IMG/VR virus record: IMGVR_UViG_3300028394_000128 | Coordinates: 1-43,507 of that record | Direction: 5' to 3' (one strand) | Length of the DNA: 43,507 nt | Source: a virus | Shown: positions 16,561 to 25,917 of the stretch, piece after piece | Position numbering within the stretch: position 1 is the first letter of the stretch | Layout of the letters: every line of letters starts with the position of its first letter | Translations under genes and position numbers: made by a program | The notes under the pieces: generated by a model | The model's database searches: none | Seen by the model: only the letters and a program-made list of their open reading frames with translations | Told to the model about the DNA's origin: nothing

Positions 16561-17754
16561 ATGCCAAACAAACCGTCTCCATACCCTAAATATCAATATA
16601 CAAATCCGCTTTTGGAGGAAGTGATACCGGCTGTTACCAAAAACTGGCAGCCAGACTTAACGCAATTTGCGCTAGATTATTCTATGGATGGCATGGCGTC
16701 TTTGAATCAATCGTGGATTGCACCAAGGGATAAAAACCTTGCGCTTGCAATCCGCCAAATGCTTTCATGGAATAGAAATCTTTATAAAGGAGGGCTTGGT
16801 TATTCGGCAACAATATTTAACGACCACACGTATTTTCCTAAAGGTGGCATAACAGATCCAGCGTGCAGAAGGTTAGTGCCGGTGTCTGCCAAAGTTACGC
16901 CAATGCTTACAAATCAAACGCCTGAATTTATGGAAGGACACATGGGTGCTCCAATAAATGCATCTACCTACACCGCATGCGCTTTTCCTGCAATGCTTAC
17001 AGATAAGTATAAAGTCGATATAACTTGGGCACCAGATGAGTTTACAAATACATTTGACATCCAGTACGCAAGAATAGAGATTGAGCCGTCTGTTCGTCTT
17101 GAATCAATTTCTGGAAACAACCTTGGAATCGTCTCGCTTGACGCTAAAGGAGACGCCAATAAAGATGGCAAAGTATTCAAAATATCTACCGGATTCCCAA
17201 TCCGAGAAGCACAAATAATGATAAAAATAACTTATCCGTGGGTGTCAAAAGATTGGGACTTTCCTACAGTACCTGCCATAGAAAAAGCTGGCCCTATTGG
17301 AGATTGGTGGGGAAGACAGGACGTGGGACCGCCAATGGGAGTTCTTCCCCCTGGACAGTATTTAGGTACGGTCAACAATAAAGAGTTTCTAGGCTTCCCA
17401 AGGGGTAGAGTCCTTTATCAGTCAGCGGAAATGGTGGATCGGCAAAGTCCTGTCACTACAAGACTTGGATACCAGATAACACACGTTTTTCTTGTTCTTG
17501 CTGGTGCGTCTTGGAACTACTCAAGATACGAAGGTTGTATTGGTGAAAACGGATTTGTAGTGCAAACAAACGAAGGCCAAGAAAACGAATATTACTGGCC
17601 CTACGGAGCTACCGTAGCAATCACAAAAGACGGCAAAGTGTATCAAAATAACGGGAAGGCTATTTATCCATATATCCATAAAGATTTTGACAATCTACTA
17701 TATTACGGTGGACCCGGTAACGCAAAAAATCCAGCAACTTTTTACAACGCATAA
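16561..17754 (+). CDS. Large virion protein between chaperone and tape measure, unknown
   Basis: A 397-residue protein starting directly after the chaperone stop. It has many aromatic residues and beta-type segments (FDIQYARIEIEPSVRLESIS, a WDFPTVPAIEKAGP stretch, ITHVFLVLAGASWNYSRYEG, and EYYWPYGATVAITKDGKVYQ). No family recognised. Its place between chaperone and tape measure is unusual, since these are normally adjacent; a tail-wall, tail-tip or baseplate role is inferred. It has no signal peptide or catalytic motif. Confidence 0.75.
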   Translation: MPNKPSPYPKYQYTNPLLEEVIPAVTKNWQPDLTQFALDYSMDGMASLNQSWIAPRDKNLALAIRQMLSWNRNLYKGGLGYSATIFNDHTYFPKGGITDPACRRLVPVSAKVTPMLTNQTPEFMEGHMGAPINASTYTACAFPAMLTDKYKVDITWAPDEFTNTFDIQYARIEIEPSVRLESISGNNLGIVSLDAKGDANKDGKVFKISTGFPIREAQIMIKITYPWVSKDWDFPTVPAIEKAGPIGDWWGRQDVGPPMGVLPPGQYLGTVNNKEFLGFPRGRVLYQSAEMVDRQSPVTTRLGYQITHVFLVLAGASWNYSRYEGCIGENGFVVQTNEGQENEYYWPYGATVAITKDGKVYQNNGKAIYPYIHKDFDNLLYYGGPGNAKNPATFYNA

Positions 17755-17779
17755 CCACAAAGTGCAATGAGGATATACT

Positions 17780-20656
17780 ATGGCTGGAAACGGTAATCTG
17801 AATTTAACCGGAGAATCGTTTGAAAAGCTAAAGAGCCTTATCGACGATCTTACAAAATCAGCCAATCAAGCAAAAGAAGCTATAGCCGGAATATTCAATT
17901 CTGGAAAAATAGGAAAAGATTGGTCAAAATCGTTAAACGATGCTGTCAAGGCATTGAATGGAGTTTCCAAAAAGAACTCGAATAAATCTTCTGATAGTAG
18001 TAAATCTAAAGATAAATCTGATGCCGCAAAAGCAGCGGCTAAATTAATTGAAAAAGCTGCCCGTGTCGATGCAAAATTGAAGGATGCTGCTGCAAAAGCA
18101 GCAGCTAAAGTAATCGCTCAAACGGCAAATGCGTCTGCTAAAGCAACAAAGCAAACGGCAAGCCTGTCTGCCAAAGCAACAAAGCAAGCGGCAAGCCTGT
18201 CTGCCAAAGCAACAAAGCAAGCGGCAAGTGCGTCTGCTAAAGCAACAACACAGGCAGCAAGCCTGTCTGCTAAAGTAACAAAGCAAGCGGCAAGTGCGTC
18301 TGCCAAAATAACAACACAGGCAGCAAGCCTGTCCGCTAAAGCAACGGCTCAATCTGCCAGTTCAGCAGCCAGAATGACAACGCAAGCGGCAAACTTGTCT
18401 TCCAGAATGACAAGGCAAGCGGCGAATACGTATGCAAGAGCAACGGCCCAAGCGTCGGCACAACAAGCCGCACAAGCAAGGGCAGCAGCCAGAATGACAA
18501 CGCAAGCGGCAAATGCTTCTGCCAGAATAACAATTCAGGCGGCAAATGCGTCCGCAAGATTAACCAGCCAAGCGGCAAGAGCAAGAGCGGCACAGGTAAT
18601 TGCTGCGGCAAGAGCAGCTAATGCTGCGGCTAAACCGGCTGCAACCAAAAAGTCGTTCTTGAATATGGGATTCATAGATAGGCTTGTTGAAGCGTCTGGA
18701 TTAAAAGAAAAAATCCGTACCGCTAGATCAATGTTTTTTGGTGGACAAAGCGCAGGGCAACTATATAGAAACCAAAACGGAAAAGGTGGAGGTTTTGCCA
18801 ACACGGGCGGAAACTTGTTTTCAAGGTATGGCGGCGCAGGTGCTTTAGGTGGAGTCCTTGGAAGATTCCGTATGTTTGAAAAACCGTTCCCAGGATCAGA
18901 AAGAAACCAGTTTGCACTTGGAGACAGCACGGCGGCATTTGCCAATATAATACATGGTGCTGGAATGACAGCAAAAGTTGCATTTTCCGGTTTAACTTCG
19001 GCGGCATCGTTGGCAGCAAAAGGATTGGTTTCTGTACCTGTAGGAATAGTATCGTTGCTCAATCCTGCTGTCGGCGCACTTCTTTCAAGCGTAAACGATA
19101 TGTTTTTTGGTATATTTAACACACTATCAGCCGCTATATCAGGCGTTATAGGGTCTCTAACCAACCTTTCTACAGCACTTCTTGGATTTGCATCAAGAGC
19201 GGTTGAATCTGCATCAAAATTTACCGAAACCGTTAATGCTGCAAAAGTTGTAACAGGGGTTGAAACTGGCAACAAATTAAAAACAACTGCAATTGAACTT
19301 CAAAGAAATTACGGATTGTCGGCCATAGATAGTATGCGTGGCATGGGAAGAATTGCCGGAATGCTTGTCCAGCAAGGCGGGTTTACCCAAAAAGAAGCTG
19401 GAATCCAGTCCGAAGAAATAGCCAGACAGTTGGCTGACGTAGCATCTGTCAATAACAGAAACATAGAAGATCTTATGCGCGATATGATGTCCGGTCTTGC
19501 CGGACGATTTACGCCTATGAGAAAAAACATGATGGGATTTCAAGCTCCTGTTCTTGATATTATGGCCAAAAATAAAGGGATAGCAAATCCAAATCTTCGT
19601 ACCGATTTAGTCGCAAGAACAAAAATGTTCATAGAGGAATTTACACGCCAAGCGGGACTGTTTGCAGGCGACTTAGCAAACACAAGGTTTGAATTTGCCA
19701 ACCAGAAAAGGAAATTCCTTGGAGGATTTGAGGCACTTTTTATGTCTGTAGGCCAAATACTTGAGCCGTTTGCCAAAGTTGTGCTATTTGCTACAAATGA
19801 TCTTATGGATCAATTGCTTTCAATAATAGAACCGTTCGCAGTTAATCCGTTCCAGACATTTAAAACGGAAATAGAAAGTTTTGCGTCGTATGTGTCTTAC
19901 GCTAAAAACGTAATTATTTCTATGGTAAAACAAATATGGAGTTTAAGACAAGAGATTTTGGAGCTTGCCATAAACTTAGCAAATTTTGGATTGGAAATAA
20001 CTAGGGCAGTTTTAAATATCACTTTGGCGGTACTTAATGGGGTATTTGCAATTACCGATGCGTTTGGCGGGATAGTCGCTACAAGCGAACTTCTTGCGTC
20101 CGCAATGCAAGGACTTTCCCGTTTGATTAATTCTCTTTCTGGTGGTCCGATGATGGGAGCGATAGTGGGAGGAATGGCGGCTCCGCTGTTGGCTCCACTG
20201 GTGGGTCCGGTGGGTCCACTGGTGGGTCCGCTGATTGGAGCGATGGTGGGAGGAGTGGGTAAACCAAATAAAAACAAGCCATTTGATCGTGTTGACGTTA
20301 TGCAAAAAAAACTTATGGATAATCTTGGAAAGATTGATTTGGATATGAACGATGTGCGTGACTGGTTTAAAAACGCTGCGCCAGCGGCAGCAAAAGCGGG
20401 CAACGTAGCACCACAAGACCCCCTTGCGGCGGCAGGAAGAATGGTGCAATATTTTGATCCTGCGGCCTTTAGAGATGCCGTGCAAGAGAGAGAAATGGGC
20501 GTCCAGACAAGGATTGCAAATGCGGCAGAAAAAATACTTCTGGTTCTTGAAAAACCAGATCCATTACACCCAAAAATTGCAGGACCAATGGCTGTGCCTA
20601 TCGGCCTTGGCGCGATGGGCGTGCTTGAAGGAATGAAACGAGTAGCTAAACCATGA
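17780..20656 (+). CDS. Tape measure protein
   Basis: The 958-residue protein is the longest in the window. After a Lys/Ser-rich N-terminus, residues about 85-290 form an Ala-rich run of 11-residue units such as ASLSAKATKQA, a hendecad coiled coil. The middle has hydrophobic stretches (LTSAASLAAKGLVSVPVGIV; ISGVIGSLTNLSTALLGFA), and residues about 790-835 are Gly/Pro rich (LLAPLVGPVGPLVGPLIGAM). At roughly 0.15 nm per residue a tail near 140 nm is expected. It lies inside the tail tube and may help DNA cross the membrane. GAGGATATACT precedes the ATG. Confidence 0.92.
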   Translation: MAGNGNLNLTGESFEKLKSLIDDLTKSANQAKEAIAGIFNSGKIGKDWSKSLNDAVKALNGVSKKNSNKSSDSSKSKDKSDAAKAAAKLIEKAARVDAKLKDAAAKAAAKVIAQTANASAKATKQTASLSAKATKQAASLSAKATKQAASASAKATTQAASLSAKVTKQAASASAKITTQAASLSAKATAQSASSAARMTTQAANLSSRMTRQAANTYARATAQASAQQAAQARAAARMTTQAANASARITIQAANASARLTSQAARARAAQVIAAARAANAAAKPAATKKSFLNMGFIDRLVEASGLKEKIRTARSMFFGGQSAGQLYRNQNGKGGGFANTGGNLFSRYGGAGALGGVLGRFRMFEKPFPGSERNQFALGDSTAAFANIIHGAGMTAKVAFSGLTSAASLAAKGLVSVPVGIVSLLNPAVGALLSSVNDMFFGIFNTLSAAISGVIGSLTNLSTALLGFASRAVESASKFTETVNAAKVVTGVETGNKLKTTAIELQRNYGLSAIDSMRGMGRIAGMLVQQGGFTQKEAGIQSEEIARQLADVASVNNRNIEDLMRDMMSGLAGRFTPMRKNMMGFQAPVLDIMAKNKGIANPNLRTDLVARTKMFIEEFTRQAGLFAGDLANTRFEFANQKRKFLGGFEALFMSVGQILEPFAKVVLFATNDLMDQLLSIIEPFAVNPFQTFKTEIESFASYVSYAKNVIISMVKQIWSLRQEILELAINLANFGLEITRAVLNITLAVLNGVFAITDAFGGIVATSELLASAMQGLSRLINSLSGGPMMGAIVGGMAAPLLAPLVGPVGPLVGPLIGAMVGGVGKPNKNKPFDRVDVMQKKLMDNLGKIDLDMNDVRDWFKNAAPAAAKAGNVAPQDPLAAAGRMVQYFDPAAFRDAVQEREMGVQTRIANAAEKILLVLEKPDPLHPKIAGPMAVPIGLGAMGVLEGMKRVAKP
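18110..18600 (+). repeat. 33-bp coding repeats in the tape measure gene
   Basis: About 15 imperfect tandem copies of a 33-bp unit encode the 11-residue hendecads. Several adjacent copies around 18150-18330 are nearly identical, pointing to recent expansion or contraction, which would change tail length in steps of 11 residues. Confidence 0.8.
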
Positions 20657-22035
20657 GTAGCCAATTTCACTACGGCGAGCCGTTATCTGCAAGCAAGCTG
20701 AACAGCCATTCAGCTAAATTGGCAGAATATGTACCAGGCGGCCCGCCGGCATCAACTTCAAAAGTCGGATCAGCAACGGCTCAAGTCCAGTACAATATGA
20801 CAAATACTGGGTTCTGGTTAAGAGCAACAGAAGAAGTCGGACCTACAACAACAACATATGGACCGGGGGCACAAACAAGAAAAACGTATTCGTATTCATG
20901 GGAAGCCATGTATTACGACGAAACCACTCAAAACTGGGTACGAGATGAATGTCATGGTGGTCATGAATCAGTAGACGCACTAATAAACTCTGATCCAACG
21001 CAAAAACTTATTGTTACTCAAGATACAGCATTTGACAACACGATAACTGCAGATAGGCCAAAAATAACACCGTATCACGCAATCAAAGACCCAGTTACGC
21101 ACAAAATGGTTGTGGTGAACTCTGGTTTTAGTGGCGAAATCAAAGCTGATAACCTAGTTATTATGTTGCTTGGCACTTACAATGATTACAAAAATTGCCC
21201 AGGCGTACCACCAAAACCACCAACACATACGCAAACGGCAAACGCTACGGATTTTTGCAATGAGCCTTATGCGTGGTCCGCTTACGAGGTCTGCGAATAT
21301 CAGTTCATCAAAAAATTTGACATGCGGAGTTATGGAAAATGGGCAGAAGAACTTAACGGCGGCACAGCAACAGCCATGCGTCGATTTTATCAACCATTTT
21401 TTGGGAACTCGACTTTATCTGCAAATTTGACGGAAAACACTACAACGAATTGTAAAGGGATTCGATTTCTTGGCTTTTCGTCGCAAGGTTCCCTGACCTG
21501 CACTTGCCCAGATTGGTTATCAAATGTTAAATGCTTTAAGTTTTCTGCAAAATTTGTGTCGCAACTTTTTGACAACCCAAATGATACTTGTCCAGTACAA
21601 TTCTATACCGATATGGCTCCGTGGTGGGGCGTAACAACGTCTGCAACTGCATGTGATGCAGGTGGCTGTCTTTGGCAAGGCGAAATTGGGCCGTTTTCTA
21701 TTTCAATGTTTTACGAACAAATACCAATTGGTGAAAATTCATGCATTTGGGGTCCAGAAGTTTTTGATCCGTGCAATCCGTGCGATGCGTTTGGCCGATT
21801 AATAATAAGTGTTAATAAAGGTTCAAATTCTGGCGGAAACACAAGCAATTGGTATTCAGGGTATACGTTCAACCAAAGTGTTATCCGAGGTCTTGTAGCT
21901 GACTGCACTAAAGGACCAATTCAGCTTTCGGTGTCAAACTATTGGTCGTCTTGTCCAAATGTATTTGAGTGGCTAAAGATTGAATGCTGTACGCAAGGTG
22001 AAATCAACGCATGCATAGCTCCAGAAGCCCCATGA
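20653..22035 (+). CDS. Cys-rich tail-tip/distal tail protein candidate
   Basis: The 460-residue protein is coupled to the tape measure by ATGA. It starts SSQFHYGEPLSASKLNSHSA, resembling virion proteins with a structured N-terminal arm. The second half is rich in cysteine (about 20), including CTCPDWLSNVKC, TACDAGGCLW and FDPCNPCDAFGRL. Position after the tape measure is that of a distal tail or hub protein. Such Cys density is unusual for a cytoplasmically assembled phage protein and implies metal binding or disulfides formed after release. No family recognised. Confidence 0.75.
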   Translation: MSSQFHYGEPLSASKLNSHSAKLAEYVPGGPPASTSKVGSATAQVQYNMTNTGFWLRATEEVGPTTTTYGPGAQTRKTYSYSWEAMYYDETTQNWVRDECHGGHESVDALINSDPTQKLIVTQDTAFDNTITADRPKITPYHAIKDPVTHKMVVVNSGFSGEIKADNLVIMLLGTYNDYKNCPGVPPKPPTHTQTANATDFCNEPYAWSAYEVCEYQFIKKFDMRSYGKWAEELNGGTATAMRRFYQPFFGNSTLSANLTENTTTNCKGIRFLGFSSQGSLTCTCPDWLSNVKCFKFSAKFVSQLFDNPNDTCPVQFYTDMAPWWGVTTSATACDAGGCLWQGEIGPFSISMFYEQIPIGENSCIWGPEVFDPCNPCDAFGRLIISVNKGSNSGGNTSNWYSGYTFNQSVIRGLVADCTKGPIQLSVSNYWSSCPNVFEWLKIECCTQGEINACIAPEAP

Positions 22036-22490
22036 GATGCCAATGCCAACAGCCTGGCCACTGCCCTATCCGTGGCATTCAAGTTTCGCCCTACGACATA
22101 TCTGTTTGTGTGCCTTACAGTCCTTTACCAAGAGAGGTCAAGAAAATGCCTGTATCTTGCAAATGCTTGTCTGCCGGATATTGTAGCGTATTCGACAGGG
22201 AAATGTCTGAGTCAGAATGGAACGCATGCTGTAGGGCTATACACTCGGTCAAAGAAGATTATTACAAGTCTTGGTGCCGAGAAAAGCGTACAAAATCTGG
22301 AACAATCAGTGGATGCGTATTTAGCGATGGAGCCGCTCTTGATGAGTTTGGAAACCAAAAAACAAGGCGTACTTGTGGATGTGGCGGCTTGCGTACAATT
22401 GAGCCACTAATTACATGCTTGCACCCAAGTCATGAAGATCCAATGCCAGACAATTGCTACGAAAGATGTAACCACTTTTCTCCAATATGA
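22032..22490 (+). CDS. Small Cys-rich protein, last late gene
   Basis: Start at ATG 22032, overlapping the previous stop. The 152-residue product has 16 cysteines in a zinc-finger-like spread: CQC near the start, CKC near 44, NACCRAI, CGCGG and NCYERC. Likely a metal-binding or disulfide-linked structural protein that partners the preceding Cys-rich protein. Its stop ends at 22490, exactly where the convergent sigma factor gene ends (22491), with no gap for a terminator. Confidence 0.72.
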   Translation: MRCQCQQPGHCPIRGIQVSPYDISVCVPYSPLPREVKKMPVSCKCLSAGYCSVFDREMSESEWNACCRAIHSVKEDYYKSWCREKRTKSGTISGCVFSDGAALDEFGNQKTRRTCGCGGLRTIEPLITCLHPSHEDPMPDNCYERCNHFSPI

Positions 22491-23048
22491 TTACGACCTG
22501 AAAATATGACCGTCTTCGAGTTTGTAACCATTCAATTCAGCAAACTTTTTCATTTTTTCCACGCTTTTGGAAACAATGCCCTGTGCCCGTGCTGACGATA
22601 TGCCGCTTTGTATAGCAATATCTCTAAGTGTCTGTTTTTTACATCCAATCCCGTAATACTTACACAAAAACGACTTATATCTTTTGCTAAGACAGTCCAT
22701 AAGGTCTTCAAGTCTTGAGTAGTCTACTGAATGAAAATCGTGTTCGTATGTTGAAGCCAAATTTTCAAAATCCCAATTGCTTGATACTGACATTTCATTT
22801 CGCTTTTTCCTGAATGAATGTCTCAATTCTGAAGTTATTGCGTGCTTTACATATTTGTAGGCATAGGTCGAAAACTTCCCCTTTTCAGGGTCAAATGATC
22901 TGGATGCCCTCACTACAGCCATTAACGCTATCGACTTGTAATCTTCGATATTACGTTTTGCCGAATCAGGAAGCCGAATCCTTTTGAGTGCAAAGAAAGC
23001 TATGGCTATATTGTCTTCCACTAAAGAGTTAAGCTCAGATTCTTCCAC
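22491..23048 (-). CDS. Sigma-70 family RNA polymerase sigma factor
   Basis: The 185-residue protein has a region 2 (residues about 30-85) with SIALMAVVRASRSFDPEKGK followed by FSTYAYKYVKHAITSELRHS, the core-binding and -10 recognition helices, and a region 4 helix-turn-helix LRDIAIQSGISSARAQGIVS at about 145-164. Region 1.1 and most of region 3 are absent, as in small alternative sigma factors. GTG start with AAGGTG inside the ThyX 3' end. Last gene of the leftward operon; it probably redirects host polymerase to phage genes, most likely late ones. Confidence 0.9.
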   Translation of the reverse strand: MEESELNSLVEDNIAIAFFALKRIRLPDSAKRNIEDYKSIALMAVVRASRSFDPEKGKFSTYAYKYVKHAITSELRHSFRKKRNEMSVSSNWDFENLASTYEHDFHSVDYSRLEDLMDCLSKRYKSFLCKYYGIGCKKQTLRDIAIQSGISSARAQGIVSKSVEKMKKFAELNGYKLEDGHIFRS

Positions 23049-23051
23049 TTG

Positions 23052-23858
23052 TTACACCTTTTTGCAAGCAAATGATATGCTTTGGTATCTGTCAGCATCT
23101 CCGAATATCTCCATGTCTTGGAAAACATTTGGCGACAATCCAGTCATGATTGTACCAATAGTTACGAATAGTCGCCTTATCTCAAGATCCGCATGGATGC
23201 ACGCTCTTTGCTCGATTATGTTTCTCCATGCCCTAAGATTACCGCTCATGACGATGTGGGTCTCTACGCAATTTGGCAGCAAAGATCTTGCGGCTTCTCT
23301 AGCTTTCTTTCTGGTATATGTAAGATCCTGACGGGTAGGGGTAGCTCCCGGATTATCTTTTACCCATTTATCTCCAACGATTGATACATACGATTTCACC
23401 GCAGATTCGTAATTATTTTTTGCAGTCCATACTGACTTAGAAAACTCATTGATAAATTCCGGCTTATCTACAATAAGGGGAGGCACAACAAAATTCATTT
23501 CTTTAGTGTCAACATATCTCTGGGATAGCTGAGAGAAGCCGGTACCGGCCCTGTGGCGGATCAGTTCATGTGTGAGGCTTCTGGACACACCTGTAATCAA
23601 TAGAGTGACTACAGAGTGTTCCAGGACACTTCCATGACCAGACTGAAGGATGTGACCAATGTACGTTTTGTTTCCGCCAGGACGTGGATTGGCAAAAGAC
23701 TGGTAGCATGTACGTCCAGCAATTTCTGGAATCAAATCAAGATCACTGGACTCAAAATCTGGTTCTGAAACACCTGTGTAGTTTTGTAACGCCTCGGTGT
23801 CATACAACTCAGATTTTGATACTACTGTAACTTCTGGTTTGTAAATGTATTGGCTCAT
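23052..23858 (-). CDS. thyX: Flavin-dependent thymidylate synthase ThyX
   Basis: Makes dTMP from dUMP using FAD, NADPH and methylene-tetrahydrofolate, supplying nucleotides for phage replication. The signature RHRAGTGFSQLSQRY lies at 101-115; it has eight residues between RHR and the second Ser. GHGSVLEHSVVTLLI at 74-88 and RAWRNIIEQRACIHADLEIR near 220 are further family blocks. Start placed at ATG 23858 (268 residues), where the family N-terminus begins, with AAGAGAG upstream; the longer frame overlaps the previous gene. Confidence 0.95.
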   Translation of the reverse strand: MSQYIYKPEVTVVSKSELYDTEALQNYTGVSEPDFESSDLDLIPEIAGRTCYQSFANPRPGGNKTYIGHILQSGHGSVLEHSVVTLLITGVSRSLTHELIRHRAGTGFSQLSQRYVDTKEMNFVVPPLIVDKPEFINEFSKSVWTAKNNYESAVKSYVSIVGDKWVKDNPGATPTRQDLTYTRKKAREAARSLLPNCVETHIVMSGNLRAWRNIIEQRACIHADLEIRRLFVTIGTIMTGLSPNVFQDMEIFGDADRYQSISFACKKV

Positions 23859-23868
23859 ATGTTCTCTC

Positions 23869-24150
23869 TTAGTTAGCAGTATAATTGTTGATTGGAATAG
23901 AAAACGACGGTTGCGATTTATCTTGCAAAACACGTATGACATCCATAGCGTGAATTTCTGCTAACGTCCTGTCAGCACACGCTTTGTGGCTTACAAGATC
24001 GACAAATTCCCCGTCTTCGTTTAGGCCCATCACCTGAGACACATAACAGTAATATCCAGGAACGGTCTCTGTCAACGATATCTTGATGCGGAATTTTTCA
24101 TTCCCTATTGTCCAAACTTGTCCGTCAATTGTTGACCAGCGAAAACTCAT
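23869..24150 (-). CDS. Small phage protein, unknown
   Basis: A 93-residue protein starting MSFRWSTIDGQVWTIGN, with AGGG upstream of ATG 24150. A beta-type N-terminal half (KFRIKISLTETVPGYYCYVS) and a helical RTLAEIHAMDVIRVLQD. Overlaps the upstream gene by 26 bases. An upstream in-frame start at 24186 is possible but less well placed. No family recognised. Confidence 0.65.
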   Translation of the reverse strand: MSFRWSTIDGQVWTIGNEKFRIKISLTETVPGYYCYVSQVMGLNEDGEFVDLVSHKACADRTLAEIHAMDVIRVLQDKSQPSFSIPINNYTAN

Positions 24151-24358
24151 TTTCAGACCCTTTGTTTTGAGAAACCTTGTCGTCATTTGGATCGTTTCGC
24201 CTTTTGATAGGTTTGGCGATTACCGCTTTTTCTATCGCTTGCTCGTCAGCCTTGAACCATTCGGAAGCCCCATCGTAAGTCCAATATTTCAAATCGGACT
24301 TTAAGCCGCTCCATTTACCGGATTCGATTGATCCGTTTTTTCCCATGTAGTAATTCAC
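24125..24358 (-). CDS. Small phage protein, unknown
   Basis: A 77-residue Lys/Glu-rich product with GKWSGLKSDLKYWTYDGASE near the start. GTG 24358 overlaps the helicase stop (GTGA), and an ATG four codons in (24346) is an alternative. Coupled between helicase and the next small gene. No family recognised. Confidence 0.6.
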   Translation of the reverse strand: MNYYMGKNGSIESGKWSGLKSDLKYWTYDGASEWFKADEQAIEKAVIAKPIKRRNDPNDDKVSQNKGSENEFSLVNN

Positions 24359-25917
24359 TTAGAATTACCAAGACGCTTGCCTATTTCTATGGACGCTTTT
24401 TCAAATGTCATATGTCTTGCTGTATGGGCATTTACGCCAAGAGACACAAGAAAGTTTAGCTGCCTGATCGAACATAGGCCCGACTCTTTACGCTCAAACA
24501 TCGTTTTTATGATTCGACTGGCCTGTATTTTTGAAAGTTGTTGCGAGTCCGCAAAGCCAAACTTTTTAAGGAGATTGACTTGAGGAAGCGTAGCGTGTGC
24601 AGACAACGATTGACCTACCGAAAGAACACCAAGATTCTCAGCGGCCTGAAATGGATTGACTTCAACCCGCCTGTAGTTTAGATCCAGCTTTGCAACGGAA
24701 ACAGAAAGCAGTTCGCGTTGTTTTTTTACCTCATTCTCTGCCCTTTCTATCGCGTCCCACAGATTCACCTCTTTTTCTTCCTTGGAAATCTTGTCAACAA
24801 TCTTTTTGACATCAAAAGGAAGTTCGGCAAGAGAACTTGGCCCGATCAAGTCCATGTCTGTTGTGTGGTTGAAGTCGATAATCTTGGCAAATTTCTTGCC
24901 AGCAAACAGCCTGGTTGATCGTCCTACCTGCTGAGCGTAAACGATTCGGCTTTTGGTCGGACGAACGACAACACATTCTGTCGCCTTATCGTCAAAACCT
25001 TCGCCCAAAAGATTACAGTTTACAATCACTTGGAACTCAGCGGCCTGATAGCCACGGATGATATCAGATCTATCTTTGCAATCTCCGCTAACCCATTTAG
25101 ATCTTACTCCAAGCTGATTCAAAGCAGACGACATAGCCATAGAACTTGCCACGCAAGGCATAAAGACCATCGTTTGAGCATTGCCTATTTCTTTCGTGAT
25201 GGCATTGCTGAAAATTTCAATGAATGGCTGTATCGCTTTGCCAAGATCACCAAGATTGTAATCGCCGCCCTTGCCTATCGTCCTACAGTCTCTAAGATCA
25301 GCACCAACATTGATGCGGATAAACTTCAGCGGCGTCAAGAAAGGCCCTTCTTGATCGTGTATGGCGTCCCATAGGTTATAAGAATAGATGACTTCAGTAA
25401 AATGCTTTAGACTCTTTTTGTCGGATCGGTCTATTGTTGCCGTGATGCCAAGCCGCTTTGCCTTATGGAAATGCTCAAACACGGTCACATAAGTAGACGC
25501 TGATGCGTGATGGCATTCGTCAACAATAATCAGATCGAACTCGTCTTCTTTCCAGTTTTTTATCCTGGATGACATAGTTTGCACTGTGGCAACAACAACT
25601 TGGGCTGGATAAAGGGCGTCAGCACGCCACTTTCCTTGCTCTCTTCCTGTAGACAAACCGCTATTGTCAAAGCAGTTACAAGCTTGAGTAATAAGTTCGT
25701 GCCTGTGTGCCAAAACAAGAACTCGATTGACTTTGTTTTGCTGAAAGCACCTCCTTATAAGCTCTCCGGCCATTGGAGTTTTGCCGGTTCCGGTAGCCAT
25801 CTGAAGAATTCCGCTCGGCATTTCCTTTTCGTAAAGCCAATCTATCGCTGCATCTACGGCTTTATTTTGGTAATGTCGCATGGTAAACAAAGAAGGCCCA
25901 ATTGTGTCAAATAGCAT
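24355..25917 (-). CDS. SF2 DNA/RNA helicase (DEAD/DEAH-like)
   Basis: The 520-residue enzyme has Walker A QMATGTGKT (39-47), motif Ia VLVLAHRHELI, box II VDECHH (132-137), motif III ITATIDR and motif VI QQVGRSTR near 330, all in order. It resembles phage type-III-restriction-like/RAD25-like helicases that unwind DNA at replication or recombination. A C-terminal 130-residue region is helical and unassigned. ATG 25917 is preferred to the upstream GTG because AAGGGAACGG precedes it. Neighbours are primase, SSB-like and zinc-finger genes. Confidence 0.92.
   Translation of the reverse strand: MLFDTIGPSLFTMRHYQNKAVDAAIDWLYEKEMPSGILQMATGTGKTPMAGELIRRCFQQNKVNRVLVLAHRHELITQACNCFDNSGLSTGREQGKWRADALYPAQVVVATVQTMSSRIKNWKEDEFDLIIVDECHHASASTYVTVFEHFHKAKRLGITATIDRSDKKSLKHFTEVIYSYNLWDAIHDQEGPFLTPLKFIRINVGADLRDCRTIGKGGDYNLGDLGKAIQPFIEIFSNAITKEIGNAQTMVFMPCVASSMAMSSALNQLGVRSKWVSGDCKDRSDIIRGYQAAEFQVIVNCNLLGEGFDDKATECVVVRPTKSRIVYAQQVGRSTRLFAGKKFAKIIDFNHTTDMDLIGPSSLAELPFDVKKIVDKISKEEKEVNLWDAIERAENEVKKQRELLSVSVAKLDLNYRRVEVNPFQAAENLGVLSVGQSLSAHATLPQVNLLKKFGFADSQQLSKIQASRIIKTMFERKESGLCSIRQLNFLVSLGVNAHTARHMTFEKASIEIGKRLGNSK

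Noticed and set aside
18044-18352. Cys/Leu-rich antisense frame in the tape measure repeats
   Set aside because: A by-product of the 33-bp Ala-rich repeat read on the other strand.
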